NCBI GenBank assembly: GCA_031216915.1 | Contig: CM062292.1 | Coordinates: 207,225,262 to 207,289,261, forward strand | Reading direction: 5' to 3' | Source: Pictodentalium vernedei | Taxonomy: Eukaryota; Mollusca; Scaphopoda; Dentaliida; Dentaliidae | Length of the DNA: 64,000 bases | Part shown: positions 11,318 to 22,035 of the stretch, piece after piece | Numbering within the stretch: the stretch's first letter is position 1 | Layout of the letters: the number at the start of each line of letters is the position of its first letter | Made by a program: the position numbers and the translations under genes | Notes under the pieces: generated by a model | What the model saw: only the letters and a program-made list of their open reading frames with translations | What the model was told of the DNA's origin: nothing | The model's database searches: none

Positions 11318-11501
11318 ATCAGAATTGCTTGCGGAATTACGCCAAACAAGAGATTGTATGGCAAAGAGACTGCTTCATAAAGAGCGTTGTTTCTCCGGGA
11401 TCAGCGTCATTCAGGTTTGCCTGAATGACGCTGATCCCGGAGAAACAACGCTCTTTTCAAGTTCCAAGAAATTGATGCGTCCGTATAGAGAATCTCGTTT
11501 T
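11153..11501. repeat. Inverted copy of a 42-bp ORF segment upstream of the gene
   Basis: Bases 11460-11501 are the exact reverse complement of 11153-11194. The latter lies inside the ORF and codes for the KLMRPYRESR region. The arms flank the start codon and the 37-bp hairpin. A transcript crossing both would fold into a 42-bp stem. Confidence 0.95.
11379..11456. repeat. Perfect 37-bp-arm palindrome upstream of the large ORF
   Basis: The left arm 11379-11415 begins AAAGAGCGTTGTTTCTCCGG. The right arm 11420-11456 is its exact reverse complement. They are separated by the 4-base loop TTTG. It sits about 60 bp upstream of the ORF start on the minus strand, where a promoter or 5' UTR would be expected. 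Confidence 0.95.
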
Positions 11502-11604
11502 ATTCTACATCATCTCCCACGTCTGTTTCCAACACGTGCGTGGATCAGAGTTCACTTTCGCGCCCTTACAATCGGATGTATAGTCGGTAGACCGTCGAAA
11601 AGGA

Positions 11605-12239
11605 GGTTCCCTTCAGCCGCTGGCGGCCATTTTGGATTGTGCCGCTACTGGTCGCCACCGGTCGGTGTCAACTTGTAGCCGATCGTTTTTGAGAACCTCA
11701 TAGCCTACACTAACAGTGTGCCAAATTTCAAGAAGGTATCACCAAGTGCACAATTCACCTGTATGTGACGAATTCCTCCCCCGCTACTGTGCGATTTGTG
11801 ACATTCGCATTCATCTTTCCTCCATGTTTTTTGGTGTTTTTCGGCGTCTGCCCTGTGTATTGGTTGTTTTTGGTACGCTTGTTTGTTCTGTTCCCGACAT
11901 GGTCTAGGGTCAGTGTAGTGAGGGCTAGGGTTAGCTTACCGGTAAGCTTACCCTAACCCTCACTACACTGACCATAGACCTACAATCGCCAGCCAAAGAG
12001 AAAACGAAAGTCATGTAAACGCGCACTTCTAAATGGCGAGAATGCAGAAGATTCTTTGGCACCGTAACATTAAATGGGTTTAAATTATCTGCAATCTTAG
12101 TCAAAAGTGAACATCCTTCGGTCATTTTATCGAAAACATGACTAGTAATAGGAAAATGTAGAAAAAAGGTGAGAAAAATGTGTTGTTTTTACATAAAAGG
12201 AAAAGTCCACCATTCTCCAGCTTTACCAAGTATTCTCAG
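11605..12239 (-). repeat. Right long terminal inverted repeat
   Basis: This is the inverted partner of 5055-5395. The inner part (11605-11785) and outer part (12090-12239) match. The intervening ~300 bp are absent from the left copy and contain an 80-bp palindrome, so they look like a later insertion or a deletion from the left arm. Confidence 0.88.
11901..11980. repeat. 80-bp palindrome with no loop, containing CCCTAACCCT
   Basis: The arms of 40 bp meet at 11940/11941 (TTAGCTTACC|GGTAAGCTTA) and pair at about 37 of 40 positions. The arms include CCCTAACCCT and AGGGCTAGGGTTAG, which resemble TTAGGG telomere repeats. It is located in the part of the right TIR that has no counterpart on the left. 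Confidence 0.9.
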
Positions 12240-12624
12240 CTGTATGGCTTGACATCATCTGAGCCCTGCTCTCGAACATTTGATAGCCAAACAGTTTATA
12301 TTTTTTGCATCTTTTAGCCCAATACCGTACAGAATTTACTCTCGGCAGCAAAAATACTTTCCCTGCAATATACAGCCGTTTTCTCGACCGTACAATGCGG
12401 GGCAGGGTTCCGAAATCACTACCCGGCAAAGATTTGAGTATTTTTTTTTTATTTCAGTTATTTACGATTTGTGGAAATGTCAACAGAATCAGCAATAAAG
12501 TTTCAGCTCGCGGACCACTGGGTGCAATTCGGTGTCAGCAGGTTTTCCGAGTAACTCTTATTATGGGACACTGCAGATTTTCTTAGTCAATATTTATTTA
12601 TTTATTTATTATTGTTTAAGATAT

Positions 12625-12663
<39 letters not shown>

Positions 12664-13534
12664 TTTTTTAGTGTTTAAGATCACATATTTCTACACACTC
12701 ACTAATCGTGACCACAACATGTATCTAAAGTTAAGTCCAACAATCGTGTATACCCATGTTGCCCATTTCAGAGGACTGTCGATCCAGGCATTGGTTACCG
12801 GGTACTATTTTACCAGTAAAACAGAGCTTGTTTACCACAGTAAACAAGCACTGCTTCATTTCCCAGGGTTCTCAGGGAGATTCCAAGTCAGTGATTGTTT
12901 GGCCGCATTGAAGAAAATATATGTAATACTGACTGTATGAAGTGCCCCTGTTTGGCTTTTCGGGTTTCACGGGTGTCTCGGACGACTTATTAACCCTTAG
13001 GGGCGCAATTCCAACCCTGGTCGGGTTTATTGCCTCAGAACATGTGCCCCAACACGCAGTCCCTGGGTAAAATTGAAGTTACATTACAAGTACCCAGACT
13101 GTTGTTTCTAGGCAAGCCTTGGCTGCCAGTATAGGCAGCCAAGACTTGCATAGAAAAACAGCAAACCCACAATTTGTAAACTGGTCGTATGTAGTATAAA
13201 TTCCCAAATTTTCCAAACATTTTTGAGTTTAATCACGTATGAAATATGACTAAAAGTATAAGAACAAACCAAACTATCTGAAATACCCTCTAATTTTGGA
13301 ACATTTCTGTAATCGGGAGTGTGTGTGTGTGGGGGGGGGGGGGGGGGGGGGGCAGTTACCGCTGTGAGTTTAATGTTTGTTAGTAATTCTTATGCTTTAT
13401 TCTTAGAAATTGTTAACGCTCATCGGGTGAAAAACTAACCCATTATGGGTTAGAAACAGTCGTAACTTGCCACCCCTGTATTCTAGCTTGTGACATCTGA
13501 TTGGAATGAGTCCTGTGAGCCTGTTTTCATCTCC
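12240..13534. other. Non-coding stretch with ATTT microsatellite and hairpin
   Basis: It contains (TTTA)n at about 12590-12670, a (GT)n/poly-G run at about 13318-13352 and a near-perfect hairpin at 13104-13155 whose arms contain GGCAAGCCTTGGCTGCC. The hairpin arm resembles sequence just 3' of the SINE at 58.17 kb. No gene is supported. Confidence 0.6.
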
Positions 13535-13792
13535 ATTGCCCGCGTGAGGGCACGATGACGCCGTGTACTAAGGCGTACTGCACGTCGATGGTACGCATAT
13601 CTTCAACCAATCTAACCCTGACTGTGCTGCAGTGCGGAGTTACGATGTCGGAGAGCTGACAGCTGCTCGTCGTTGCTCGGTGGTTCTCTCCGGGTACTCC
13701 GGCTTCCTCCACCCGTAAAACCGTCACGGTCATGATTAGCCATTGTGCATAAATATGTGACCTTAAAACATCAATAAATATATATATTCAGG
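13535..13792 (+). mobile_element. tRNA-headed SINE, 5'-truncated copy
   Basis: It matches the body and 3' end of the complete SINE at 32978: GTGTACTAAGGCGTACTGCA, TCTTCAACCAAT, GAGAGCTGACAG, TTGCTCGGTGGTTCTC, TACTCCGGCTTCCTCCACC and CAATAAATA. The tRNA-like head with its A and B boxes is missing, which is normal for reverse-transcribed elements. Confidence 0.85.
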
Positions 13793-13876
13793 GAAAATAC
13801 AATTTGAGACATTTTGTCGAATTTTTTTTAGAATCCAAACTCAAGGCTTGTGTTTAACGTAATCGTTGGCTGTGTT

Positions 13877-14069
13877 GTTAACTCTTTACCTAGCATGAAA
13901 AGCTTGAATAACTAATTTTTGTCTCAAAAACATAGGTTATGGCCCCTCGTTGGAACGAGCACGACGAGCTATTTTTTGAGACAAAAAATGAAAAAATAAT
14001 GAAAATAATTGGAGGTTTTTGAGAATAGTGCTGGCCGGTTTTGGCCGTTACGTTGGGTAAAGGGTTAAC
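13877..14069. mobile_element. TTAA-flanked hairpin MITE, family 1 copy D
   Basis: Ends GTTAACTCTTTACC and GGGTAAAGGGTTAAC. Interior arms TTTTTGTCTCAAAAACATAG and TTTTTTGAGACAAAAA around GAACGAGCACGACGAGC. It shares its right TTAA with the next element (14066 onward). Confidence 0.85.
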
Positions 14070-14160
14070 CCTTTGAACACAGGTGATATCTTCCATGGCA
14101 ATTCAGTGTCATTATTTGGGGGTATAGACCCAGGTGGACCAATTAATATTTGAAGCGTAT
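14066..14160. mobile_element. Family 3 MITE fragment abutting copy D
   Basis: It starts TTAACCCTTTGAACACAGGTG and continues GATATCTTCCATGGCA, matching one end of the MITE at 54576-54815 (GCCATGGAAG-type end with ATACCATCAG). Only one end is preserved. Confidence 0.6.
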
Positions 14161-14485
14161 TGTGTTATTGATGTTCTTCGCGTTTCTTTTATTTTCGAGC
14201 CTTGAGACGATACGTGACACAATAAAACGAAATTGACAAGCACAATTCCAAATATGGTATAATATTATCGTGCGCTGTCTGTTTTTTTCGCGCCAGAAAG
14301 ATTGTCTGGACACATAAGCATTGTTGTCGGGCAAACCAACTTTGGTTTGATGAATTTATAAACAAAACACACATTCTACGAATGTTTAAAAACGGTTTTA
14401 TGTTGTTGGAACCTGGTTTCGTGACGAACGGTTTCGTTTGCTTGATCTGAGGTTTGGGAGGGAGTATCCCAGAACAATATTGGGC
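14161..14485. repeat. Dispersed repeat, also at 24.59-24.89 kb
   Basis: It shares with 24590-24890 the order AAATTGACAA...AAATATGGTA...AAACGGTTTTATGTTGTTGG...GGTTTCG...GATCTGA, with moderate divergence. A shorter related piece is near 17785. No coding frame is shared. The element class is unknown. Confidence 0.55.
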
Positions 14486-14796
14486 GTGTCGCGTTCAGGG
14501 ACGTAGCTAGAGGGCCTTTAAAGGGGGAGAGTGTGACCAGTTCGATTTCTAACTGGGGTTGGGATCTCGGCACGACATACCATAAGATATGTCCCAAGGG
14601 GGCGCAGGCCGGTGTTGAGAGTTCGAGTGGGGGCATCTCCCTCTCGATGGAAGGGGAAGGGGCTCCCCCGTGTAAGATTTTTAATTTTTAGCCCGTGAGA
14701 TGGATTATGAGGCCAGCTCTGATTTAAATTGACTCATTTTATCCACAAGATAAATGTATTTCCCCAGGTAGGTCCCTGACTTTTCCGTAACAACGA

Positions 14797-14884
14797 CCAG
14801 GCTACACAAGGACTGGCAGTCAGTTTAAAGGAGTAGGCATTGGCTGAATAGCTGCCAGTCTATAGTCCTTGTATAGCCTGGTCA
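14797..14884. repeat. Hairpin element
   Basis: ACCAGGCTACACAAGGACTG at the left is matched in inverted orientation by CCTTGTATAGCCTGGT at the right, giving arms of about 25-30 bp. Surrounding bases to 15030 show nothing recognisable. Confidence 0.7.
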
Positions 14885-15029
14885 TTCATTGTAAGGGAGA
14901 GTGAACGATGAATTCGAAAAATCGGACGGGTCACAGATTCGAGTTGGAATTTCGGAAAATTCTGCCAGCTGTTTGGAAAAGCTGGAGAATTTAATCGAAA
15001 AGTGGAAAATCGCAGCCGATCCTGCTTGA

Positions 15030-17277
15030 AATTTTTAGCTCACCTGACTGAAAGTCATGGTGAGCTTTTCTTATCACTCTTCATCCGTCGTCCTGCGTGA
15101 AGGTGGTGTTTGAGCCTCTTTCTCCTAAACCACTGGCCACATTTTAATTAAATTTCATGTAAGTAGTGGTTACATTGGGGCATTTTGATTTTTATCCAAA
15201 ATAGGTTTCGGCTCATATTGAACAGAGGTGTGGGGAAAAATGGCTAAATTTTTTGAAAATCTTCTTCTAATGAACCACCAGTAGCAGAGACTTGATATGT
15301 GGTATACAGAGTTCTTTTGAGGTTTAGAATCAAATTTGTTCAAGAGAAGTTTGTCGGGCATTATTTGCCTTCGTTATGGGAGGGGCAAAAATTTTGGCCA
15401 CGCCTAAAATTTCTATTTTCAGAACCGTCAGGTCGATTTGAACCAAATTTGATATGAGATGATAATGGGTTATAAGCAGTTGATTGATGCAAACAAAAAT
15501 TTTCTCATTGCCCCATGGGAACCTCGGGAGCTAAAAATAGGAAAAACCTTAAAACTGCCATATCTCCAAAACTACACGGCACAGAGAATTCTTATTTTTA
15601 TAAATTTTACTTTTATCCAGTAGAATAGAATGGTTAAAAAAAAATCCCTATCGGTTTGATCACAAGGTACTTTTTTCAGGACTTTGAAAAAGTGCTGAAT
15701 CAGCACTTTTTAACACTATTGGCAATGGGAAAAAGATTAAAAATCTTCTTCTCCAGATCCAGCAAGCAGAATCTTTTGATATTTGGTATGCAACATTGTA
15801 GGGTGGATCTGATTCAAGTTTGTTCAAATCGGCCCCCTGGGTTCATATTTGGGCCCAGTATAGGAGCCCGATTTCGAACTTAGTGCATTTCAGGCAAATT
15901 TCTTAAAAAATCTTCTTCTCCAGCTCCAGCTGGCAGAATCTTTTGATATTTGGTATGCAACATTGTGGGGTGGATCTGATTCAAGTTTGTTCAAATCGGC
16001 TCCCTGGATTAATATTTGGGCTCACTATAGAAGCCCGAATTCGAACTTAATGCATTTCAGGCAAATTTCTAGAAAAATCTTCTTCTCCAGATCCAGCAGG
16101 AAGAATCCTTTGATATTTGGTATGCAACATTGTGGGGTGTATCTGATTCAAGTTTGTTCAAATCGGCCCCTGGGTTTTTATTTGGGCTCAGTATAGAAGC
16201 TCGAATTCGAACTTAGTGCATTTCAGGCAAATTTCTTGAAAAATCTTCTTCTCCAGATCCAGCAGGCAGAATCTTTTGATATTTGGTATGCAACATTGTG
16301 GGGTGGATCTGATTCAAGTTTGTTAAAATCGGCCCCCCTGGATTCATATCTGGGCTCACTATAGAAGCCCGAATTCGAACTTAGTGTATTTCAGGCAAAT
16401 TTCTTAAAAAATCTTCTTCTCCAGATCCAGCAGGCAGAATCTTTTGATATTTGGTATGCAACATTGTGGGGTGGATCTGATTCAAGTTTGTTCAAATCGG
16501 CCCCCTGGGTTTATATTTGGGCTCAGAACAGAAGCTCGAATTCGAACTTAGTGCATTTCAGGCAAATTTCTTAAAAAATCTTCTCCAGATCCAGCAGGCA
16601 GAATCTTTTGATATTTGGTATGCAACATTGTGGGGTGGATCTGATTCAAGTTTGTTCAAATCGGCCCCCTGGGTTTATATTTGGGCTCAGTATAGAAGCT
16701 CGAATTCGAACTTAGTGCATTTCAGGCAAATTTCTTAAAAAATCTTGGGTTCATATTTGGGCTCACTGTGGTAGCCTGAATTATAACTTAGTTCAAAATG
16801 AGGAATTTTCTATAAAAATCTTCTTCAGATCCAGCAGTTGGAATGTTTTGATATTTGATATGCAGCATCCTTAGGGGGGTGAGATTCAAGTTTGTTCAAG
16901 CCATGTCCCTAGGTCCATATTTGGACCCACTGTGGGAGTTTGAATTGTAACTTAGTTCAAAATGAGGAATTTTATTTAAAAATCTTCTTCTTCAGATCCA
17001 GCAGTCGGAATGTTTTGATATTTGGTGTGCAGCATCCTTAGGGTGGTGAGATTCAAGTTTGTTAAAGCCAAGTCCCTGGGTTCATATATGGGCTCCCCGT
17101 GGAATATTCTTTCAAAATCTTCTTTTTTTAGATCCACTGGTCAGAATCTTTGCATATTTGGTATAAGCATTTCTTAGGAGGAGCAGATGCAACTTGTTGA
17201 AATCAATTATCTGGGTTGATATTTAGGCTACCATGTCAGGTGAGCGCCCTCAGGCCCCTTGGAGCCTCTTGTTACTT
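15030..17277 (+). mobile_element. Minisatellite-bearing element with AGCTCACCTGA head
   Basis: It opens with a hairpin (15037-15066, AGCTCACCTGACT...AGTCATGGTGAGCT). It carries a central tandem array and closes with GTCAGGTGAGCGCCCT, an AGGCCCCTTGGAGCCT hairpin and CTCTTGTTACTT. The head and the GTCAGGTGAGC near the tail are inverted to each other. This head-array-hairpin plan is typical of pearl/Helentron-like non-autonomous elements of molluscs. No protein is encoded. The small frames across it are by-products of the repeat. Confidence 0.75.
15744..17200 (+). repeat. 167-bp tandem array (about 7 close plus 3 diverged units)
   Basis: Units begin TCTTCTTCTCCAGATCCAGC at 15744, 15911, 16078, 16244, 16412 and 16579, with a truncated unit at 16743. 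Diverged units start near 16819, 16983 and 17117. Each contains TTTGATATTTGGTATGCAAC and AAATCGGCCCCCTGGG. The period is 166-168 bp. The array lies wholly inside the element 15030-17277. Confidence 0.95.
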
Positions 17278-17936
17278 TTCGACATCAGTGTGCAGGGGTG
17301 AAATGGGGTGGGAGTGGGGTGATGTATTTACATAACTTTACACAAGTAGATATTGTCACGATTTTGGGGTCTATACCATAAACTGTACATAAATACCCAT
17401 GGCACATAAATCCCAACAGGGACAACCAGTCGTTACCCCGGCGCGTTACTTCCCAGTAGACAAGTTGAGGGTGAGGGTATCGAAATCTAAGTGATCACCA
17501 CCTCCCTCCCTCCCAATTGAACGCCCTCCAGCTATTAGCTATATCCCTGTATAAGCTGGGTACATTATGCTTCTTCACCCGACCCTCCCACCCACCCACC
17601 CACACCCCACCCCGACACACACATTTCCATTATCTGCGCCCAGGGGAAAAAATAGACATTTCCAAATGTTTCAGAACTCAAACTCATGTCGGATGTTCAA
17701 TGCACTTGTGGAGAATTTCTCGTAATGACACAATTAACCGCAATTTCTGTCTTCGAGTCTGGAAAATATTCTTGCTACCATAAAATGAAATCAACAACCT
17801 GAAGAACAAATTTTGTAAAATATTCTTGTGCGCTGCCTGTCAGTGTTATATAACGCAAACTGTCAGTTGGGGGCCAGAAATATTGCATAGTCAGACATCG
17901 CTCATTTTCCTCGGGAACTGTCCAACATGACACGAT
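17278..17936. other. Non-coding stretch
   Basis: C-rich (CCACCC)n sequence at about 17585-17620. AAAATGAAATCAACAACC near 17785 and GTTACCCCGGCGCGTTACTTC near 17433 echo the dispersed repeat at 24.59-25.02 kb. No gene is supported. Confidence 0.5.
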
Positions 17937-18108
17937 TTAAGCCCTTACCCAACGTAATGGCCAAAACCGACCAGCGCTATTCACAAAAATCGCCAATTAA
18001 TTTTCATTATTTTTTTTCATTTGTTGTCTCAGAAACATAGGTTATCACCCATTTTTGGAACGAGCTCGTCGGGCTCGTTCCAAAGAAGGGTCATAACCTA
18101 TGTTTTTA
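17937..18108. mobile_element. Family 1 MITE copy E, right end replaced by the array
   Basis: TTAAGCCCTTACCCAACG opens the copy. The palindrome around GGAACGAGCTCGTCGGGC is intact up to CATAACCTATGTTTTTA. The usual right end is missing and the 153-bp array follows at once. Confidence 0.75.
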
Positions 18109-21100
18109 ACGATAAAAGTGGTTCCACTGGAACCACCTGGGCCAAATCCAAATTCCGAAACTTTCATGCACATCTAGAGATGTTACCCGAATACATTAGA
18201 AATAGTTTAAACATTTCAAATTAAATAGCCTAGGAACCTTTCGATGAAAATTGATTTTCCAACGATAAAAGTGGTTCCAACGGAACCACTTGGGGCCAAA
18301 GAAAAATTCCGAAACCTTTATGCACATCTAGAGATGTTACCTGAACACCTTAGCATAGTTTTAACGTTTCGAATTAAATACCCTAGGTGTCTTTCGATGA
18401 AAACTGATTTTCCGACGATAAAAGTGGTTCATCGGGAAACACTTGAGGCAAAATCAAAATTCCGAAACCTTCATGCACATCTGGAGTTGCTACTTGAACA
18501 CCTTAGCATAGTTTTAACGTTTCGAATTAAATACCCTAGGTGTCTTTCGATGAAAACTGATTTTCCAACGATAAAAGTGGTTCATCGGGAAACACTTGGG
18601 GCAAAATCAAAATTCCGAAACCTTCATGCACATCTGGAGTTGCTACTTGAACACCTTAGCATAGTTTAAACGTTTCGAATTAAATGCCCTAGGAGCCTTT
18701 CGATGAAAACAGATTTTCTAACAATAAAAGTGGTTCCACTGGAACCACCTCGGGCCAAATCAAAAATCCGAAACCTTCATGCACATCTTGAGATGTTACC
18801 TGAACACATTGGCATAGTTTAAACATTTCGAATTAAATACCATAGGAGCCTTTCGATGAAAACAGATTTTCTAATGATAAAAGTTGTTCCACTGGAACCC
18901 ACTTGGGGCCAAATCAACATTCCAAAACCTTCATGCACATCTAGAGATGTAACCTGAACACATTAGCATAGTTTAAACGTTTCGAATGAAATACCCTAGG
19001 GGCCTTTCGATGAAAACAAATTTTCTAATGATAAAAGTGGTTCCACTGGAACCACCTGGGGGCCAAATCAAAATTCTGAAACCTTCATGCACATCTAGAG
19101 ATGCAAACTGAACATCTTAGCATAGTTTAAATGTTTCAAATTAAATACCCCAGGAGCCTTTCGATGAAAACTGATTTTCTAACGATATAATGGTTCCACT
19201 GGAACCATCTGGGGCCGAATCAAAATTCCGAAACCTTCATGTACATCTAGAGATGGTACCTGAACACCTTAGCATAGTTTAAACGTTTTGAATTAAATAC
19301 CCTAGGAGCCTTTCGATGAAAACTGATTCTCTAATGATAAAAGTGGTTCCACTGGAACCGCCAGGGGCCAAATCAAAATTCCGAAACCTTCATGCACATC
19401 TAGAGATGGTACCTGAACACCTTAGCATAGTTTAAACGTTTCGAATTAAATACCCTAGGAGCCTTTCAATGAAAACTGATTTTCTAACGATAAAAGTGTT
19501 TCCACTGGACCCACCTGGGGCCAAATCCAAATTCCGAAACCTTCATGCACATCTAGAGATGTTAACTGAACACATTAGATTAGTTTAAACATTTCAAATT
19601 AAATACCCAATGATAAACGTGATTCCACGGGAACCACTTGGGGCCAAAGCAAAATTCCGAAACCTTTATGCACATCTAGAGATGTTACCTGAACACCTTA
19701 GCATAGTTTTAACGTTTCGAATTAAATACCATTGGTGTCTTTCGATGAAAATTGATTTTCCAATGATAAAAGTGGTTCCACGGGAAACACTTGGGGCAAA
19801 ATCAAAGTTCCGAAACCTTCATGCACATCTGGAGTTGCTACTTGAACACCTTAACATAGTTTAAACGTTTCGAATAAAATACCCTAGGAGCCTTTCGATG
19901 AAAACTGATTTTCTAACGATAAAAGTGGTTCCACTGGAACCGCCTGAGGCCAAATCAAAATTCCGAAACCTTCATGCACATCTAGAGATGGTACCTGAAC
20001 ACCTTAGCATAGTTTAAACGTTTCGAATTAAATACCCAAGGAGCCTTTCAATGAAAACTGATTTTCTAACGATAGAAGTGGTTCCACTGGAACCACTTGG
20101 GGCCAAATCAACATTCCGAAACCTTCATGCACATCCAGAGATGTAACCTGAACACATTAGCATAGTTTAAACGTTTCGAATTAAATACCCTAGGGGCCTT
20201 TCGATGAAAACAAATTTTCTAACGATAAAAGTGGTTCCACTGAAACCACCTGGGGCCAAATCAAATTTCTGAAACCTTCATGCACATCTAGAGATGCAAA
20301 CTGAACATCATAACATAGTTTAAATGTTTCAAATTAAATACCACAGGAGCCTTTCGATGAAAACTGATTTTCTAACGATATAATGGTTCCACTGGAACCA
20401 TCTGGGGCCGAATCCAATTTCCGAAACCTTCATGCACATCTAGAGATGTTACCTGACAACATTAGCATAGTTTAAACGTTTCGAATTAAGTACCCTAGGA
20501 GCCTTTCGATGAAAACTGATTTCTAACGATAAAAGTGGTTCCACTGGAACCACCTGGGGCCAAATCAAAATTCCGAAACCTCCATGCACATCTAGTGATG
20601 CTACCTGAACACCTTAGCATAGTTTAAACGTTTCGAATTAAATACCCTAGGGGCCTTTCGATGAAAACAAATTTTCTAACAATAAAAGTGGTTCCACTGA
20701 AACCACCTGGGGCCAAATCAAATTTCTGAAACCTTCATGCACATCTAGAGATGCAAACTGAACATCATAACATAGTTTAAATGTTTCAAATTAAATACCC
20801 CAGGAGCCTTTCGATGAAAACTGATTTTCTAACGATATAATGGTTCCACTGGAACCATCTGGGGCCGAATCCAATTTCCGAAACCTTCATGCACATCTAG
20901 AGATGTTACCTGAACACATTAGCATAGTTTAAACGTTTCGAATTAAATACCCTAGGAGCCTTTCGATGAAAACTGATTTCTAACGATAAAAGTGGTTCCA
21001 CTGGAACCACCTGGGGCCAAATAAAAATTCCGAAACCTCCATGCACATCTAGTGATGCTCCCTGAACACCTTAGCATAGTTTAAAAGTTTCGAACTAAAT

Positions 21101-22035
21101 ACCCAAGGAGCCTTTCGATGAAAACTGATTTTCTAACGATACAAATGGTTCCACTGGAACCACATGGGGCCAAATCAAAATTCCGAAACCTTCATGCACA
21201 TCTAGAGATGTTACCTGAACACATTAGCATAGTTTAAACGTTTCGAATTAAATACTCCAGGAGCCTTTCGATGAAAACTGATTTCTAACAATAAAAGTGG
21301 TTCCACTGGAGTCACCTGGGGCCAAATCAAAATTCCGAAACATCCATGCACATCTAGTGATGCTTCCTGAACACCTTAGCATAGTTTAAAAGTTTCGAAT
21401 TAAATACCCAAGGAGCCTTTCGATGAAAACTGATTTTCTAACGATACAATTGGTTCCACTGGAACCACCTGGGGCCAAATCAAAATTCCGAAACCTTCAT
21501 ATACATCTAGAGATGTTACCTGAACACCTTAGCATAGTTTAAACGTTTCGAATTAAATACTCTTGGAGCCTTTCGATGAAAACTGATTTCCTGATGATAA
21601 AAGTGGTTCCACTGGAATCACCTGGGGACGAATCAAAATTCCGAAACCTTCATGCACATCTAGAGTTGCTACCTGAACACATTAGCATAGTTTAAACGTT
21701 TCGTATTAAATACCCTAGGAGCCTTTCGGAGAAAACTGATTTTTCAACAATAAAAGTGGTTCCACTGGAACCACCTGGGGCCAAATCAAAATTCTGAAAC
21801 CTTCATGCACATCTAGAGATGTTACCTGAACACATTAGCATAGTTTAAACGTTTCGAATTAAATGCCCTAGGAGCCTTTCGATGAAAACTAATTTTCTAA
21901 CGATAAAAGTGGTTCCACTGGAACCACCTGGGGCCAAATCAAAATTTCGAAACTTTCATGCTCATCAAGAGTTGCTACCTGAACACATTAGCATAGTTTA
22001 AACGTTTCGAATTAAATACCCTAGGAGCCTTTCAG
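18109..22035. repeat. 153-bp minisatellite array, about 26 units
   Basis: Units carry the dyad GTGGTTCCACTGGAACCAC, then GGGGCCAAATCAAAATTCCG, AAACCTTCATGCACATCTAG, TTAGCATAGTTTAAACG and GAGCCTTTCGATGAAAAC. Dyad positions run from about 18118 to about 21910 at 151-155 bp spacing, with one shortened unit near 19.5-19.62 kb. Because 153 is 51 codons, some units read through as an open frame (18244-18669 and 19610-19864). Most units have an in-frame stop (TAG in ATAGTTTAAAC), so I do not call a gene. Confidence 0.95.

Larger units (their letters stand above)
5055..12239. mobile_element. ~7.2-kb TIR element encoding a FEN1/XPG-like protein
   Basis: Two long inverted repeats (left about 5055-5395, right about 11605-12239) enclose a single intact 4.66-kb ORF on the minus strand. 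Matching inverted segments include CTACATTTTCCTATTACTAG, GCGGGGGAGGAATTCG, TTGTGCACTTGGTGATACC, ATCGGCTACAAGTTG and CCAAAATGGCCGCCA. Between the ORF start and the right TIR lie a perfect 37-bp hairpin and an inverted copy of a piece of the ORF. This is the architecture of an autonomous DNA transposon, but no DDE transposase was recognised and no target-site duplication could be fixed. A palindromic gene locus is the alternative. The outer limits are those of detectable TIR similarity. Confidence 0.8.

Noticed and set aside
11271..11678. Plus-strand 135-codon frame upstream of the large ORF
   Set aside because: It spans the palindrome and the inverted ORF fragment. Its SKKLMRPYRESRF segment is explained by the inverted copy, not by a separate gene.
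4966..12420. Extension of the large element to an 11-bp GGGTAGTGATT inverted match
   Set aside because: Distances from the clear TIR edges differ (about 89 and 179 bp) and the sequence between does not align, so chance cannot be excluded.
18244..18669. Possible repeat protein with 51-residue units
   Set aside because: It is a read-through of the 153-bp minisatellite. Most units of the same array contain an in-frame stop.
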